From Saliterribacillus persicus (GTDB taxonomy: Bacteria > Bacillota > Bacilli > Bacillales > Amphibacillaceae), in NCBI RefSeq assembly GCF_003337485.1, contig NZ_QPJJ01000004.1:62001-126000 (forward strand): DNA of 64,000 nucleotides, read 5' to 3'. The notes beneath the pieces are model-generated. The model was not told where the DNA came from, made no database searches, and was given only the letters and a program-made list of their open reading frames with translations. Shown here in pieces: positions 45,784-55,887 of this stretch; position 1 is the first letter of the stretch, and each line of letters starts with the position of its first letter. The position numbers and the translations under genes were made by a program.

Positions 45784-46842
45784 CTATTCTTCTGCTTCTT
45801 CCGTTTCTAAAAATTCTGCTTCTTCGTCCCATGCATCGTTCCATTCAATTCCCTGCGCTTCTGCTGCTTCTTTATTGATAAACAGCTGCATGCTAGGTGG
45901 AACTTCTACAGAAATATCTGCAGGTGTTTTTTCTCCAGTTAAAACCTCTACTGCCATTTCACCTGTACGGTAACCAATTGTATGATAGTCAATACCATAT
46001 GTAGCGAAACCGCCACGTTTAACCGAATCAGGTTCACCAACAACAAGAGGAATAGATTGTTCTTCTGCAACATCTATTACAGTTTCAAGCGCCGAAACCA
46101 CCGTATTATCTGTAATGATATAGAAAACGTCCGCTTCCCCTACTAAAGTAGAAGCTGCTTGTTGAACTTCAGCCGATGAAGCTACAGTGCGCTCTGCAGT
46201 AGAAAGAGAGGTTCCTTCAACTGCCTCATTTACAGCTTCAATTTGTGTAACTGAGTTCGCTTCTCCAGCACTATAAATTAACCCAACGGTTGATCCTTCA
46301 AAATATTGATCAATAAAATCAATCGTTTGTTTGATAGAATCCGGATGCAAATCAAGTACTCCGGTAATATTTTCGCCTGGTTGCTCCATGTCTTCTACTA
46401 ATCCCGCCTCTACTGCATCAGTAACAGATGTAAATAAAATTGGAATATCACTTGTAGCCTGCAAAGCACCTAGTGCGCTTGGTGTCGAATTAGCAAAAAT
46501 TAAATCAACATCATCAGCTACAAAGTTATTTGCAATTGTACTTGTATTATTTTGGTCATTTTGTGCATTTTGAAAATCATACTCTACATCTAGTCCAGCG
46601 TCAGAAAGAGCCTCTTGAAATCCTGCATAAGCAGCATCCAAAGATGGGTGTTCTACGATTTGAGTTGCTCCAATTGTATATGTTTCTGATTCTTCTGAAG
46701 CCTCTTCCTCTTCACCTTCTGTTCCATTAGCTGTGTTTTCTTCACCAGAAGTACCATTACCTGCTTCTTCATTTGTGCCACATGCTGTAACTAGTAGCAT
46801 GGTAGTAAGTGTAATAAATAAAAATAATAGCCACTTTTTCAT
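45784..46842 (-). CDS. ABC transporter substrate-binding lipoprotein (TrpX-type)
   Basis: 352 residues. The lipobox is VTAC (Cys21) after a signal peptide, then a Glu/Gly-rich linker (22-53). The ABC_sub_bind (PF04392-like) domain runs from YTIGATQIVEHPSLD, with LIFANSTPSALGALQ and PGENITGVLDLHP. It captures the ligand at the membrane surface for the permease. The strongly acidic linker and C terminus suit a halophile. An extended -10 promoter lies upstream. Confidence 0.9.
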   Translation of the reverse strand: MKKWLLFLFITLTTMLLVTACGTNEEAGNGTSGEENTANGTEGEEEEASEESETYTIGATQIVEHPSLDAAYAGFQEALSDAGLDVEYDFQNAQNDQNNTSTIANNFVADDVDLIFANSTPSALGALQATSDIPILFTSVTDAVEAGLVEDMEQPGENITGVLDLHPDSIKQTIDFIDQYFEGSTVGLIYSAGEANSVTQIEAVNEAVEGTSLSTAERTVASSAEVQQAASTLVGEADVFYIITDNTVVSALETVIDVAEEQSIPLVVGEPDSVKRGGFATYGIDYHTIGYRTGEMAVEVLTGEKTPADISVEVPPSMQLFINKEAAEAQGIEWNDAWDEEAEFLETEEAEE

Positions 46843-46899
46843 AATCTCTAACTTCCCCCATTTTCTTTATATTTTAAATTTTCTAAAGATTTACGTTTT

Positions 46900-46908
46900 A
46901 TTATAGCA
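46900..46908 (-). promoter_or_regulatory. Extended -10 promoter of the TrpXYZ-type operon
   Basis: Minus strand TGCTATAAT, an extended -10 with perfect TATAAT, about 58 bp before the lipoprotein start. No clear -35 and no T-box or riboswitch between it and the gene. Confidence 0.5.
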
Positions 46909-47105
46909 TATCTTTACCTCGTTGCGTATACATTTCTATTGCTTTCTCCGATGAATCCAAACGTTTTTATTTTGAAAAATTATAATTAGTTGCTATCAAT
47001 TATTTATTCAGGCAGACTATAAATGAAATCAAGATAATACGAGCTTTAAAATTATCCATTTCTCATGGAAAACAAGCATACTAAAAAACTGAAAGTGTGA
47101 TGATC

Positions 47106-48221
47106 ATGTCAGATATTATCATTATAGGTGGGGGGATTCTTGGCGCTTCTACCGCTTATCATTTGGCTAAGCTAGGAAATAACGTCACCGTTATCGATAA
47201 GGAGGAACCTGGGAGCGCAACAGATGCCGCTGCTGGTATCATTTGCCCGTGGATTTCACAGAGAAGAAACAAAGTATGGTATAGCTTAGCCGTAAAAGGT
47301 GCTGGCTATTATCCTGCTTTGATTCATGAATTAAAGCAAGATGGCATCACAAATACAGGCTATAAAAAAACAGGAGCGCTTGTCATCCGAACAGAAAAAA
47401 AGCAGGCAGAGCGCTTATTTAAATTAGCAGAAGAAAGACAAGCTGACGCGAAAGAGATCGGCGCCATTTCTTTTTTATCTCCAAACCAAATAGCTAAACA
47501 TATGCCTGTGTTATCTGAGCAATATTTTGGTGTGCATCTAGAAGGCGGAGCACGAGTAGATGGTAAGTTATTAAAACAGAGCTTAATTGATGCAGCAAAA
47601 AAATATGGCGCAAAATTTCATGTAGGAGAAGCCAAGCTAAAAAATAATTCCAGTCACTTAGAGGTCTTGTTAAATGATGAGAAAATGAAAGCAGATCAAA
47701 TTGTATTAACTAACGGGGCCTGGTTGCCTGATTTAATTAAAGCAACCCATCCTATTTGTAAAGTAAAGGCGCAAAAAGCACAAATTTCTCATATTCATGT
47801 TAAAAACCATGAAACGGACGAGTGGCCGGTTGTAATACCAGCCGGAACGAAATATATTGTTCCATTTTCAAACGGAAAAATCGTTGTTGGAACGACACAT
47901 GAAGACGAGCATCAGTTTAATACAAATGTTACAGCAAAAGGGTTGCATGAAATTTTGCATCAAGCCTTACATATTGCGCCAGGACTTGCTAAAGCGGAAT
48001 TAGTGGAAACAAAGGTTGGATTCAGACCAGCTGCACCTAACTTTTTACCCGTTTTCGGAAGATTGCCAGGTTATCAAGAAGTTTATCTAGCAAACGGCCT
48101 CGGTTCATCTGGGTTAACAACCGGACCTTTTCTTGGTAAAGAATTAGCAGCCTTTATTACGAATCAATCTATGGAGCTAGATCCAAATGATTATAATGTT
48201 TCCTGTTTGTTTGAAGAATGA
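47106..48221 (+). CDS. FAD-dependent oxidoreductase (DAO family, YurR-like)
   Basis: About 372 residues, single domain. The FAD-binding Rossmann motif is IIIGGGILGASTAYHLAKLG at the N terminus; GSATDAAAGIICPWISQRR and the C-terminal LANGLGSSGLTTGPFLGKEL complete the D-amino acid oxidase fold. Relatives oxidise D-amino acids, glycine or sarcosine; Bacillus YurR is a near match by memory. The start is uncertain (ATG 47100 or 47106) because the ribosome binding site is weak. Confidence 0.85.
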   Translation: MSDIIIIGGGILGASTAYHLAKLGNNVTVIDKEEPGSATDAAAGIICPWISQRRNKVWYSLAVKGAGYYPALIHELKQDGITNTGYKKTGALVIRTEKKQAERLFKLAEERQADAKEIGAISFLSPNQIAKHMPVLSEQYFGVHLEGGARVDGKLLKQSLIDAAKKYGAKFHVGEAKLKNNSSHLEVLLNDEKMKADQIVLTNGAWLPDLIKATHPICKVKAQKAQISHIHVKNHETDEWPVVIPAGTKYIVPFSNGKIVVGTTHEDEHQFNTNVTAKGLHEILHQALHIAPGLAKAELVETKVGFRPAAPNFLPVFGRLPGYQEVYLANGLGSSGLTTGPFLGKELAAFITNQSMELDPNDYNVSCLFEE

Positions 48222-48284
48222 CAAGACGCACCATACTTTATCCTTACGGTGATACTTGTTAAATAAAAGAATGACTTAACAACT

Positions 48285-48557
48285 GCTACGGCTTGCCCAC
48301 TTTGCTTTTCGAGGGGGCGTTTCTTCAGCTAACTTTTGAAAAGAAATTCACTTTCCAAAAGTGGATCTGCAGATCACGCTAATCCCTTGGGAGTCAAAGT
48401 GGACGCCTTCGCAGTATTAAATACCGTAATAAAAACAAGTGGTAGTATTCATGCCTTTTTCTTGCTAAAGAGAAATTATCCTTTTTTGAACATTCAAAAA
48501 GATAACAGTTATTACCGCTGAAGAGTAAACTACTCAGTGAAGGCGGGCAGCCGTAGC
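48285..48557. repeat. 273-bp intergenic repeat element with terminal inverted repeats, copy 1
   Basis: The ends GCTACGGCTTGCCC (48285-48298) and GGGCAGCCGTAGC (48545-48557) are inverted repeats with one base difference in length. Inside lies a core shared with the copy at 63771-63873: CAGCTAACTT, AGTGGATCT, a CACG-type block and ATCCC...GGAGTC in the same order. It resembles the palindromic repeats scattered between genes in many bacilli. Non-autonomous; no supported ORF inside. Confidence 0.65.
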
Positions 48558-48666
48558 GATATCCCTGGACACAATAACCTTCATTATTATTATTAAACAA
48601 TATCTTTCTTTATTTCGCCTTTTAATTAGAAATAGAATATCAATAATTATGTACTTTCCCACCTAT

Positions 48667-48706
48667 AAAAAAGCGTGTAATCGATATGATCGACTACACG
48701 CTTTTT
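48667..48706 (-). terminator. Terminator after ilvD
   Basis: AAAAAGCGTGTA/TACACGCTTTTT 12-bp stem with an inner CGAT/ATCG step and T run in the minus direction. Confidence 0.92.
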
Positions 48707-48716
48707 GAATTCTATA

Positions 48717-50408
48717 TTATTGATCATCACGATTAATATAATCAGTTACTGCACCTTTTGAGGAACAAGATACGTTGTGTGCATATTTTCCTAACACACC
48801 TTTTTTATAAAGCTCTGGTTGTACCCAGTTTTCACGACGCTTCGCTAACTCTTCTTCAGGAACATCCATTGTAATTTCTTTGACCTCTGAATCAATCGTT
48901 ACAATGTCACCTTCCTCAAGCAAACCAATTGGTCCACCAGCTTGAGCTTCTGGTGCGATGTGACCTACCACAAGACCATGTGTACCACCAGAGAAACGAC
49001 CGTCAGTTAGAAGTGCTACTTTTTGTCCTAGGCCTTTTCCTACCAAAATGGCTGAGATAGAAAGCATTTCTGGCATACCAGGACCACCTTTTGGACCTAC
49101 ATAACGAATAACTAGAACATCACCTTCATTAATTTCGTTATTCATTACTGCAAGTGTTGCTTCATCTTCTGTATTGTATACACGAGCAGGACCAGTGTGA
49201 CGTTTTACTTTAACACCAGATACTTTTGCTACAGCACCACTTGGAGCTAAGTTTCCGCGTAATATAACAAGTGGGCCAGTCGCACGATATGGATTAGATA
49301 ATGGGTGAATAATATCTTGACCCTCTGCTAAATCTTCTGCATCCGCAAGGTTTTCAGCAATCGTTTTACCAGTAACTGTTAGGCAATCTCCATGCAGATA
49401 GCCATTTTCAAGCAACAGCTTCATTACTGCTGGAACTCCCCCAACATTATGCAAGTCTTCCATTACATATTTACCACTTGGCTTCATATCTGCTAAGTGT
49501 GGTACTTCTTTTTGAAGACGATCAAAATCATCAATAGTAATATCTACATTAGCTGCATTCGCAATTGCAAGTAAGTGAAGTACAGCATTTGTAGAACCAC
49601 CTAATGCCATAACAACAGTGATTGCATTTTCAAACGCTTTTTTCGTTAGAATATCTTTTGGATAGATGCCTTTTTCTAACAAGTTATATACCGCTTCGCC
49701 TGCCTCGCGACAGTCTTCTGCTTTCAACTTAGATTCTGCTGGATTAGAAGAACTTCCTGGTAAACTCATACCTAATGCTTCAACAGCAGTAGCCATCGTG
49801 TTTGCCGTATACATACCGCCACAAGAACCAGCACCAGGGCATGCCGCACATTCAATACCATGTAGTTCACTGTCACTAATATCTCCGTTATTATGCTTTC
49901 CAACACCTTCAAAAACAGAAACGATGTCTAATTTTTCACCATTTCTAAAACCAGGAGAGATTGTACCACCATATACAAATACAGAAGGCACTTCTGCACG
50001 TGCAATCGCAATCATACAACCTGGAATATTTTTATCACAGCCACCAATTGTAACAACAGCATCCAAATTCTCTGCACCTACTACTGTTTCAATCGAGTCA
50101 GCGATTACATCACGACTCGGCAAAGAATAACGCATACCAGAAGTACCCATAGAAATACCATCAGAAACTGTTATGGTATTGAAGATCATTGGAACGCCAC
50201 CAGCATTTTTCGCACCATCTTTAGCACTAATAGCTAAATCATCAATATGTACATTACAAGGTGTTACCTCACTCCAAGTACTAGCGATACCTATCATCGG
50301 TTTTTTGAAATCTTCATCTGTTACCCCAACTGCGCGCAACATGGCACGGTTCGGCGCTCTTTTTGCATCGTCAAATACATGACTCTTTATACGTAAATCT
50401 TTACTCAT
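48717..50408 (-). CDS. ilvD: Dihydroxy-acid dehydratase
   Basis: 563 residues; dehydrates dihydroxy acids in valine, leucine and isoleucine synthesis. Iron-sulfur cluster cysteines are in [21 protein letters not shown] and [17 protein letters not shown]; the C-terminal signature is [20 protein letters not shown] 50408 has GGGAGG upstream. It is monocistronic here, away from other ilv-leu genes, with a CodY-like box in its leader. Confidence 0.97.
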   Translation of the reverse strand: MSKDLRIKSHVFDDAKRAPNRAMLRAVGVTDEDFKKPMIGIASTWSEVTPCNVHIDDLAISAKDGAKNAGGVPMIFNTITVSDGISMGTSGMRYSLPSRDVIADSIETVVGAENLDAVVTIGGCDKNIPGCMIAIARAEVPSVFVYGGTISPGFRNGEKLDIVSVFEGVGKHNNGDISDSELHGIECAACPGAGSCGGMYTANTMATAVEALGMSLPGSSSNPAESKLKAEDCREAGEAVYNLLEKGIYPKDILTKKAFENAITVVMALGGSTNAVLHLLAIANAANVDITIDDFDRLQKEVPHLADMKPSGKYVMEDLHNVGGVPAVMKLLLENGYLHGDCLTVTGKTIAENLADAEDLAEGQDIIHPLSNPYRATGPLVILRGNLAPSGAVAKVSGVKVKRHTGPARVYNTEDEATLAVMNNEINEGDVLVIRYVGPKGGPGMPEMLSISAILVGKGLGQKVALLTDGRFSGGTHGLVVGHIAPEAQAGGPIGLLEEGDIVTIDSEVKEITMDVPEEELAKRRENWVQPELYKKGVLGKYAHNVSCSSKGAVTDYINRDDQ

Positions 50409-50466
50409 TTATCTTGCCTCCCTATTATGTTTGCTAACAAATTGTGTTAGTATTCAAACCATTAGA

Positions 50467-50481
50467 TATTTTCTGTCAATT
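50467..50481. promoter_or_regulatory. CodY-like box upstream of ilvD
   Basis: TATTTTCTGTCAATT matches AATTTTCWGAAAATT at 12 of 15, 59-73 bp before ilvD. Branched-chain amino acid genes are standard CodY targets, which supports it. No T-box leader is present. Confidence 0.5.
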
Positions 50482-50579
50482 CAAGTCGAGAAAGATATGT
50501 AATATCTTCTCATTAATGATATAGTATCATAGATTAAAAAAATACGGAATGATTAGAATCACATTAGAAGGATGAGAAC

Positions 50580-51128
50580 ATGAAAAAGAGTGCACAAGCA
50601 TTATTGGTTATGTTACTAGGATTAGTGATAGCAATTGTGCTTTATCAGTATATACTGCAGCAGAAATATGAAAAACGTCCACTACCTACAAATTTGCATC
50701 CTAGAGTAGAAGAAGCTAGCAATGCCTTAATAGCAGACGCTGCGGAAATTGGGATTGATATTACAATAACAGATGGCTATCGGTCTCACCAAGAACAAGA
50801 ATCGCTCTATGAACAAGGGCGTTCAACAGAAGGAAGTATTGTTACCAATGCAAGAGGTGGTGACTCCTATCACAATTATGGATTAGCAATTGATTTCGCA
50901 TTACAACCAAGTGCCAATGAAGTTATATGGGATTTAAATTATGATGGAAATGGTAACGGAAAAAGTGATTGGCTTGAAGTTGTAGAGCTAGCTAAAGCAC
51001 TAGGCTTTAGCTGGGGTGGAGATTGGGAGAACTTTAAGGATTATCCACATTTGCAAATGGATTTCGGACTCACTTTAAGAGAATTAAAGCGTGGCAAGCG
51101 ACCACGAGACGTATTAGAAGAAGAATAA
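50580..51128 (+). CDS. cwlK: Peptidoglycan L-alanyl-D-glutamate endopeptidase (CwlK-like, M15)
   Basis: 182 residues. N-terminal membrane anchor (about 5-25), then an M15C/VanY metallopeptidase domain. The Zn ligands are in SYHNYGLAIDFAL (His, Asp) and the last His in PHLQMDFG; WGGDWENFKD is the family signature. It cleaves L-Ala-D-Glu bonds in peptidoglycan at the membrane surface. AGGATG-type site precedes ATG 50580; divergent from ilvD. Confidence 0.88.
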   Translation: MKKSAQALLVMLLGLVIAIVLYQYILQQKYEKRPLPTNLHPRVEEASNALIADAAEIGIDITITDGYRSHQEQESLYEQGRSTEGSIVTNARGGDSYHNYGLAIDFALQPSANEVIWDLNYDGNGNGKSDWLEVVELAKALGFSWGGDWENFKDYPHLQMDFGLTLRELKRGKRPRDVLEEE

Positions 51129-51204
51129 AACAGCCTTAAGGTTATGATTGTTTAACTGAAAAAAGAATGATGAAAAGTGCAACATCAAGCATTCTCTAGA
51201 TTAA

Positions 51205-51240
51205 AGCGAGTAAGGCTTTGTAATATAAACCTTACTCGCT
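51205..51240. terminator. Hairpin between cwlK and the carotenoid operon
   Basis: 11-bp stem AGCGAGTAAGG/CCTTACTCGCT between converging transcripts; only short T runs flank it. Confidence 0.65.
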
Positions 51241-51243
51241 TCT

Positions 51244-52236
51244 TTAACGTTTGCGATAGATAACAGTGCTATATACCTGTGCCGGTGCCTTTGGATCGAC
51301 ATATTGAGCTATACTATTTATCGCAGTAATCGCTTCGGTATAACCTGATGCGATTAACATCGTTTTTCCTTCATAAATCACAGCATCTCCGGCTGCATAA
51401 ATTCCCTTGCGATTGGTGCTCATATCCATTCCCACTTGTAGTCGACCTTTTTCACTCGTAAGACCCCAGTCTTCAAAATCGATGGCTCTTAGTTTCACGC
51501 CATGATATACAAGCATATAGTCGACCTCTATTTCTTCCTCGTTTCCTAAAACAACCTTATGTAATCTGTTATTATCCCCTTTTATATCTAGGATTTCACT
51601 ACTTTTATAAACGTGAATATCGCTACTTTCTAAGGCTTGTAGTTCTTCTTCTTTTGCATGCTGAAATTGATCAGCTGGATTAATGAGGTAGACGCTTTTT
51701 GCTGTTTTTTCTAACGTTAATGCACAGTCTAAGCCAACCCGATTATTCGTTGAAATTGCAATTTTTTTATTTTGATAATGAGACATGTGCATGAGGTTTG
51801 TCGCGATTGATTGCTTAAATTCGACCAGCTTATTTTCACTTATAGCATCTGTAACAACATTAAACGCCCCCATAGCTGTGGCAAGCAAAATAGTTTTTGC
51901 ATGATGCACTTTTCCAGTTGACGTCTCTAATGCAAAGCTTTGATCCTCAAGCTGTTCTGTCTTCATTACCCATTGACCCGTAATGATTTCAATCGCATGC
52001 ATATTTGCTTGTTTAATGGTTTGTTCCACTATCTCTTTCCCAGTCGCACCAGGCATACCTCCGACATCGTATAACTTCTTTTCCGGAAAAAATTGACGAA
52101 CCTTTCCGCCTAAGTCATCATGCCCTTCGATAATTTTCACTTTTAGGTTGCGCATGCTCGCGTAATAGCCAGCAAAAAGGCCCGTTGTACCTCCGCCAAT
52201 AATTATCACATCATACAATTGATCTGAACCTGACAC
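51244..52236 (-). CDS. FAD/NAD(P)-dependent oxidoreductase, ferredoxin-NADP reductase type (YumC-like)
   Basis: 330 residues from GTG 52236, with GGAGG 6 nt upstream. Thioredoxin-reductase fold without the CxxC redox pair: FAD motif DVIIIGGGTTGLFAGYYAS, central NAD(P) region (KIAISTNNRVGLDCAL) and GIYAAGDAV near the C terminus. Note that the second Rossmann glycine motif is degenerate (STNNRVG). It ends the carotenoid operon, 23 bp after fni. It may supply reduced flavin or ferredoxin for Fni or the desaturases; this is inference. Confidence 0.78.
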   Translation of the reverse strand: MSGSDQLYDVIIIGGGTTGLFAGYYASMRNLKVKIIEGHDDLGGKVRQFFPEKKLYDVGGMPGATGKEIVEQTIKQANMHAIEIITGQWVMKTEQLEDQSFALETSTGKVHHAKTILLATAMGAFNVVTDAISENKLVEFKQSIATNLMHMSHYQNKKIAISTNNRVGLDCALTLEKTAKSVYLINPADQFQHAKEEELQALESSDIHVYKSSEILDIKGDNNRLHKVVLGNEEEIEVDYMLVYHGVKLRAIDFEDWGLTSEKGRLQVGMDMSTNRKGIYAAGDAVIYEGKTMLIASGYTEAITAINSIAQYVDPKAPAQVYSTVIYRKR

Positions 52237-52259
52237 TTGACCCCTCCTCTTTTTTTTAA

Positions 52260-53285
52260 TTAACGTACTAATCGATTTGTACTTTTCAAGGCATTTATAT
52301 CCTTAGCGCCGATCCCAAACATCACCATTTGGAGTTCTAACTCCCGAACTTCCATCCATTCGAGTATTGCTTCTTCTGAATCCACCGCTTCTTTTAAAAT
52401 AGAACGAGCGAAACCGACTAAATTAGCACCAATTGCTAGTGACTTCGCAGCATCTAATCCTGTCTTCATTCCACCACTGGCAATTAACGGGGTATCAGGC
52501 ACTTCCTTTAGAACATCCTCTAAGCAAAAAGCTGTCGGGTTTCCCCAATCACTAAAAGCTTCTGCAGCAATTTTTTTAATCTTTTCCTTTGACCTAAGTT
52601 TTTCTACCTGACTCCAGCTTGTACCACCAGCACCCGCCACGTCAATAAATGATAGACCTGCATCTACTAATGACTTTGCCACCTCCCCATCAATACCGAA
52701 GCCGACTTCTTTAGCTCCAACTGGTACATCGAGATCCTTTGCTAGATGTTCAATTTTGGTGAGCAAATCTTTGAAATTTGTATCGCCATTTTGCTGGATG
52801 ACTTCTTGAATCGAATTGAGATGTAAAACAAGCCCATCTGCTTCTGTCCAGTCCATAATCCGCTTGCATTCATCAACAGTAAAGCCTTCATTTAATTGAA
52901 CAGCGCCTAGATTTGCAAGTACTGGAATAGTGGGTGCATATTTCCTAATTTGAAAGGAGGATCGAAAAGCTTTATCCTCGACCATCGCCCTTGTAGAGCC
53001 TAAACCAAAAGCCCACCCTCTTTCTTCACAGGCCACGGCTAAATTTCGATTTATCGCTTCTGCTAAAGCAGCTCCACCCGTCATGGAGCTGACTAAAAAT
53101 GGTGTACTGATTGACTTCTCTAAAAAACTTGTGCCGATTTCAATTTCTTCAAAATTCAGATCGGGTAATGCATGATGTAAAAAACGATATTTTTCCAAAC
53201 CACTTGAAATGTTTTCACCCATGACTTGATCTGTTAAGCACAACTCAATATGCTCTGCTTTTCTTTTTTGTATCGATTCCTTCAT
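52260..53285 (-). CDS. fni: Type 2 isopentenyl-diphosphate isomerase
   Basis: FMN- and NAD(P)H-dependent enzyme that interconverts IPP and DMAPP, feeding isoprenoid units to CrtM. About 341 residues. Motifs: KRKAEHIELCL, LVSSMTGGAA, FGLGSTRAMVED, LVLHLNSIQEVIQ, VGAKEVGFGID, and IASGGMKTGLDAAKSLAIGA. Of three nearby ATGs (53294, 53291, 53285) the last is best spaced from AAAAGGG. It overlaps or abuts the preceding crtN paralogue. Rare in carotenoid operons, but sensible. Confidence 0.93.
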   Translation of the reverse strand: MKESIQKRKAEHIELCLTDQVMGENISSGLEKYRFLHHALPDLNFEEIEIGTSFLEKSISTPFLVSSMTGGAALAEAINRNLAVACEERGWAFGLGSTRAMVEDKAFRSSFQIRKYAPTIPVLANLGAVQLNEGFTVDECKRIMDWTEADGLVLHLNSIQEVIQQNGDTNFKDLLTKIEHLAKDLDVPVGAKEVGFGIDGEVAKSLVDAGLSFIDVAGAGGTSWSQVEKLRSKEKIKKIAAEAFSDWGNPTAFCLEDVLKEVPDTPLIASGGMKTGLDAAKSLAIGANLVGFARSILKEAVDSEEAILEWMEVRELELQMVMFGIGAKDINALKSTNRLVR

Positions 53286-53290
53286 TGTCA

Positions 53291-54769
53291 TCATCCCTTT
53301 TTTGATTTTCGGATAATTTCATCTGCCACTAACCCACCAGATAGGGTCACAATTGGTGTGCCTCCACCAGGATGCACAGATCCGCCTACAAACCATAAAT
53401 TCTTGAAGACCTTGTCCCTATTCGGTATACGAAAAAAGGCTTGGGAAAATGAGTTGGACGACGGTCCATAGGTGGTTCCTAAATGCGCTCCCGTTGTTTT
53501 TTTCAAATCTTCTGGGGTCATGATTTCCATATATTCAATATTTTCTCTTAGTTTCGTCAAGCCTAGCTGTTCCAAGCGCTCTAATATCTTTTTTGCATAA
53601 ATTTCTTTATAATTTTCCCAATCATACATATCTGATAGGTGCGGTGCATTCACTAACACAAATAAATTACTCGCATTCTCATTAGGAATTAGCGATGCGT
53701 CAGAATAACTGGCATTACAAATGTAAATGGTAGGATTTGCTGGCAACGTGTTTGTACCAAAAATGGATTCAAATTCATTTTCATACGCTTCTTCAAAAAA
53801 GACCTGATGATGTTTTAATTGATCATACCTTTTTTTCACACCTAGAAGCAACGCAAAACCTGATAAAGAAGGTTCCAGTTTCGCAATCTTTTTATCCATT
53901 CGATGATTCTTTAATAGTTTCGTATACACTGTCAGCATATCCACATTGCCAATAACTTGGTCTACTTTTCTTAACTTGCCGTTAACTTTTACTCCTACTA
54001 CTTTTTGGTATTCGGTAGCAATGCTCTCTACTTCTTCTTGATAGTGAATCTTCACACCTAATTCTAACGCTAACGTCTCTAAAGCGCGAACAAGCTGATA
54101 GGTTCCTCCTTTAATCCCGTAAACCCCTAAGCCCGCTTCAATGTGTGACATCATCCCATATATAGCTGGAGCGGAATAAGGGGAGGAACCTACATATGTT
54201 GCATAGCGCCCAAATAATTGAAGGGTGTTCGGATGTGAAAAATATTGTTTTAGCCAATCATGATAATGCGTAAATGGCTTCACCTTTAAAAGATTCATCA
54301 TTAATATAGGAGACATTTTATCTTTGGTTGTAAGAAATAAACGATTAAGAAAGTTGCGTTGTGCGATATCATAGAATTTTTTACTGGCTGCTAAAAAGGC
54401 AGGGTAGTTGTCTGCATCCTTTTGGCTGTATCGTGCTATGTCTTCTTGCACCTGCTTCATATCTTGATTAAATTGAACGATACTATTATCCGGAAAATAA
54501 TTGCTCGTTCCATCCTTTATAGGATAAAAGGTTAGATAATCATGTATATTCCGATTGCATGATTGAAACAGATTTTCAAACACTTCAATCATCGTAAGCG
54601 TGCTTGGACCCAAATCAAAGTGATAACCCTCTTGTTCTCTGAATTGCAGTTTCCCACCAGGAACCGTATTTTTTTCTATCATTTCTACATCATAGCCATG
54701 ATAAGAAAGACGTACCGCCGTAGCTAAACCGCCTAATCCAGCACCGATAATGATTATTTTTTCTGTCAA
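53291..54769 (-). CDS. CrtN-family carotenoid desaturase/oxidase (third paralogue)
   Basis: 492 residues. N-terminal FAD motif IIIGAGLGGLATAVRLSYHG, mid-region YVGSSPYSAPAIYGMMSH, and C-terminal FVGGSVHPGGGTPIVTLSGG. TTG 54769 overlaps the glycosyltransferase stop as TTGA and has AAGG 8 nt upstream; the ATG 21 bp earlier lacks one. The three CrtN-like genes here resemble the crtNa/Nb/Nc set of Halobacillus and Planococcus C30 pathways. Which one desaturates and which oxidises the end group cannot be told from sequence alone. Confidence 0.88.
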   Translation of the reverse strand: MTEKIIIIGAGLGGLATAVRLSYHGYDVEMIEKNTVPGGKLQFREQEGYHFDLGPSTLTMIEVFENLFQSCNRNIHDYLTFYPIKDGTSNYFPDNSIVQFNQDMKQVQEDIARYSQKDADNYPAFLAASKKFYDIAQRNFLNRLFLTTKDKMSPILMMNLLKVKPFTHYHDWLKQYFSHPNTLQLFGRYATYVGSSPYSAPAIYGMMSHIEAGLGVYGIKGGTYQLVRALETLALELGVKIHYQEEVESIATEYQKVVGVKVNGKLRKVDQVIGNVDMLTVYTKLLKNHRMDKKIAKLEPSLSGFALLLGVKKRYDQLKHHQVFFEEAYENEFESIFGTNTLPANPTIYICNASYSDASLIPNENASNLFVLVNAPHLSDMYDWENYKEIYAKKILERLEQLGLTKLRENIEYMEIMTPEDLKKTTGAHLGTTYGPSSNSFSQAFFRIPNRDKVFKNLWFVGGSVHPGGGTPIVTLSGGLVADEIIRKSKKG

Positions 54770-55887
54770 TGGTATCGCCTTCCCTTCCATTCAAATCCTG
54801 ACTTGCGGTAGTGTTTAATGATTGCACTGCATCCTAGTGACACAAGACAGAGAATACTAAGTGCGATCGTGCCTCCATAATAAAAAGGTAATCCATGTGC
54901 ACGGTCAATAATACCCTTAGAAAGCATTGCTAAGATGATTGCAAAAAAAGACAAGATAACGATCTCTAAGTTATAGATGTATGTGAAAAGCGTTATGATT
55001 GGAAGAAAATAAAGCATCATATAAAATAAGCTCAGCATTATAAAAAGGACCACATTATGGTTTATCCCTGCAAAAATATTTTTTTGATAGCCTGTCCATA
55101 CTTCCTTTGAAGAAAAATACATACGCATATAAACAAACGGATCAATCTTTAAAAGTGTAGCAGGTAAGCCGTATTGCTTCACTCGTTTCATCAAAGCCAT
55201 ATCATCGACCATTTCCGCTTTGATGGCAGCATGACCTCCAATTTTGTGATAGCTGCTTTTTTTAATAGCAATAAAACCGCCATGTGCGGCGGAGAATGCT
55301 TTATTTTTAGATGTTTGTACCAGCTTTATCGGTAAATGACAATAAATAACGAACATCATCATTGGTACAAGTAGTTTTTCTAATTTCGATTTTACAATTT
55401 GCTTAGGAAATCCTGAAACAATCCCTGCTTTTTGTTTTTTCAGCTGTGGTAGCAATTGCTTGATAGCATCTTTTTTTAGACGCACATCCGCGTCTAAAAA
55501 TAAAAGCCAATCCCCACTCGCATGATCTGCGAGCTGCTTGCAGGCAAAATTTTTGCCCTTCCAGTCCTTCTGTAAATCTTTTCCTTCAAGCATTCTTATT
55601 GTATTTCCTTCATCTATTAAGGACTGGATAATAGCATTGGTTTTATCTTCTGACTGATCATCTAACACTACAATTTCTTGCGGCTTGAAGCTCTGATTCA
55701 GTACACTTTCTAAACAAGCTTGTATATTTCTTTCTTCATTTCTAGCAGGGATTAAAACAGAAATCGTTTCTGTAAACGCGGCGTCGTTTATCTCTTTTTT
55801 TATTTTTGGAATAGTAAGGATATTGGTTACTATAAATGCGAGCTGTAAAAGTAAAAGTATAACGATTACATACAACAAGATACTCAT
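54766..55887 (-). CDS. crtQ: Family 2 glycosyltransferase, CrtQ-like
   Basis: 373 residues. N-terminal membrane helix, GT2 core (ISVLIPARNEERNIQACLES, VVLDDQSEDKT, LLFLDADVRLKK with the DxD-type Asp pair, EMVDDMALMKR) and three C-terminal helices. In staphyloxanthin-type pathways CrtQ glucosylates the terminal carboxyl of the C30 carotenoid. ATG overlaps the acyltransferase gene by 4 bp. Terminal sequence GFEWKGRRYH is a family signature in these operons. Confidence 0.85.
   Translation of the reverse strand: MSILLYVIVILLLLQLAFIVTNILTIPKIKKEINDAAFTETISVLIPARNEERNIQACLESVLNQSFKPQEIVVLDDQSEDKTNAIIQSLIDEGNTIRMLEGKDLQKDWKGKNFACKQLADHASGDWLLFLDADVRLKKDAIKQLLPQLKKQKAGIVSGFPKQIVKSKLEKLLVPMMMFVIYCHLPIKLVQTSKNKAFSAAHGGFIAIKKSSYHKIGGHAAIKAEMVDDMALMKRVKQYGLPATLLKIDPFVYMRMYFSSKEVWTGYQKNIFAGINHNVVLFIMLSLFYMMLYFLPIITLFTYIYNLEIVILSFFAIILAMLSKGIIDRAHGLPFYYGGTIALSILCLVSLGCSAIIKHYRKSGFEWKGRRYH

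Noticed and set aside
48336-48521. 61-codon ORF within repeat copy 1
   Set aside because: Lies wholly inside a palindromic repeat; no ribosome binding site.
49666-50130. 154-codon plus-strand ORF inside ilvD
   Set aside because: Shadow of a highly conserved gene; low-complexity composition.
50409-50579. T-box leader for ilvD
   Set aside because: No T-box sequence or terminator found; a CodY-like box fits better.
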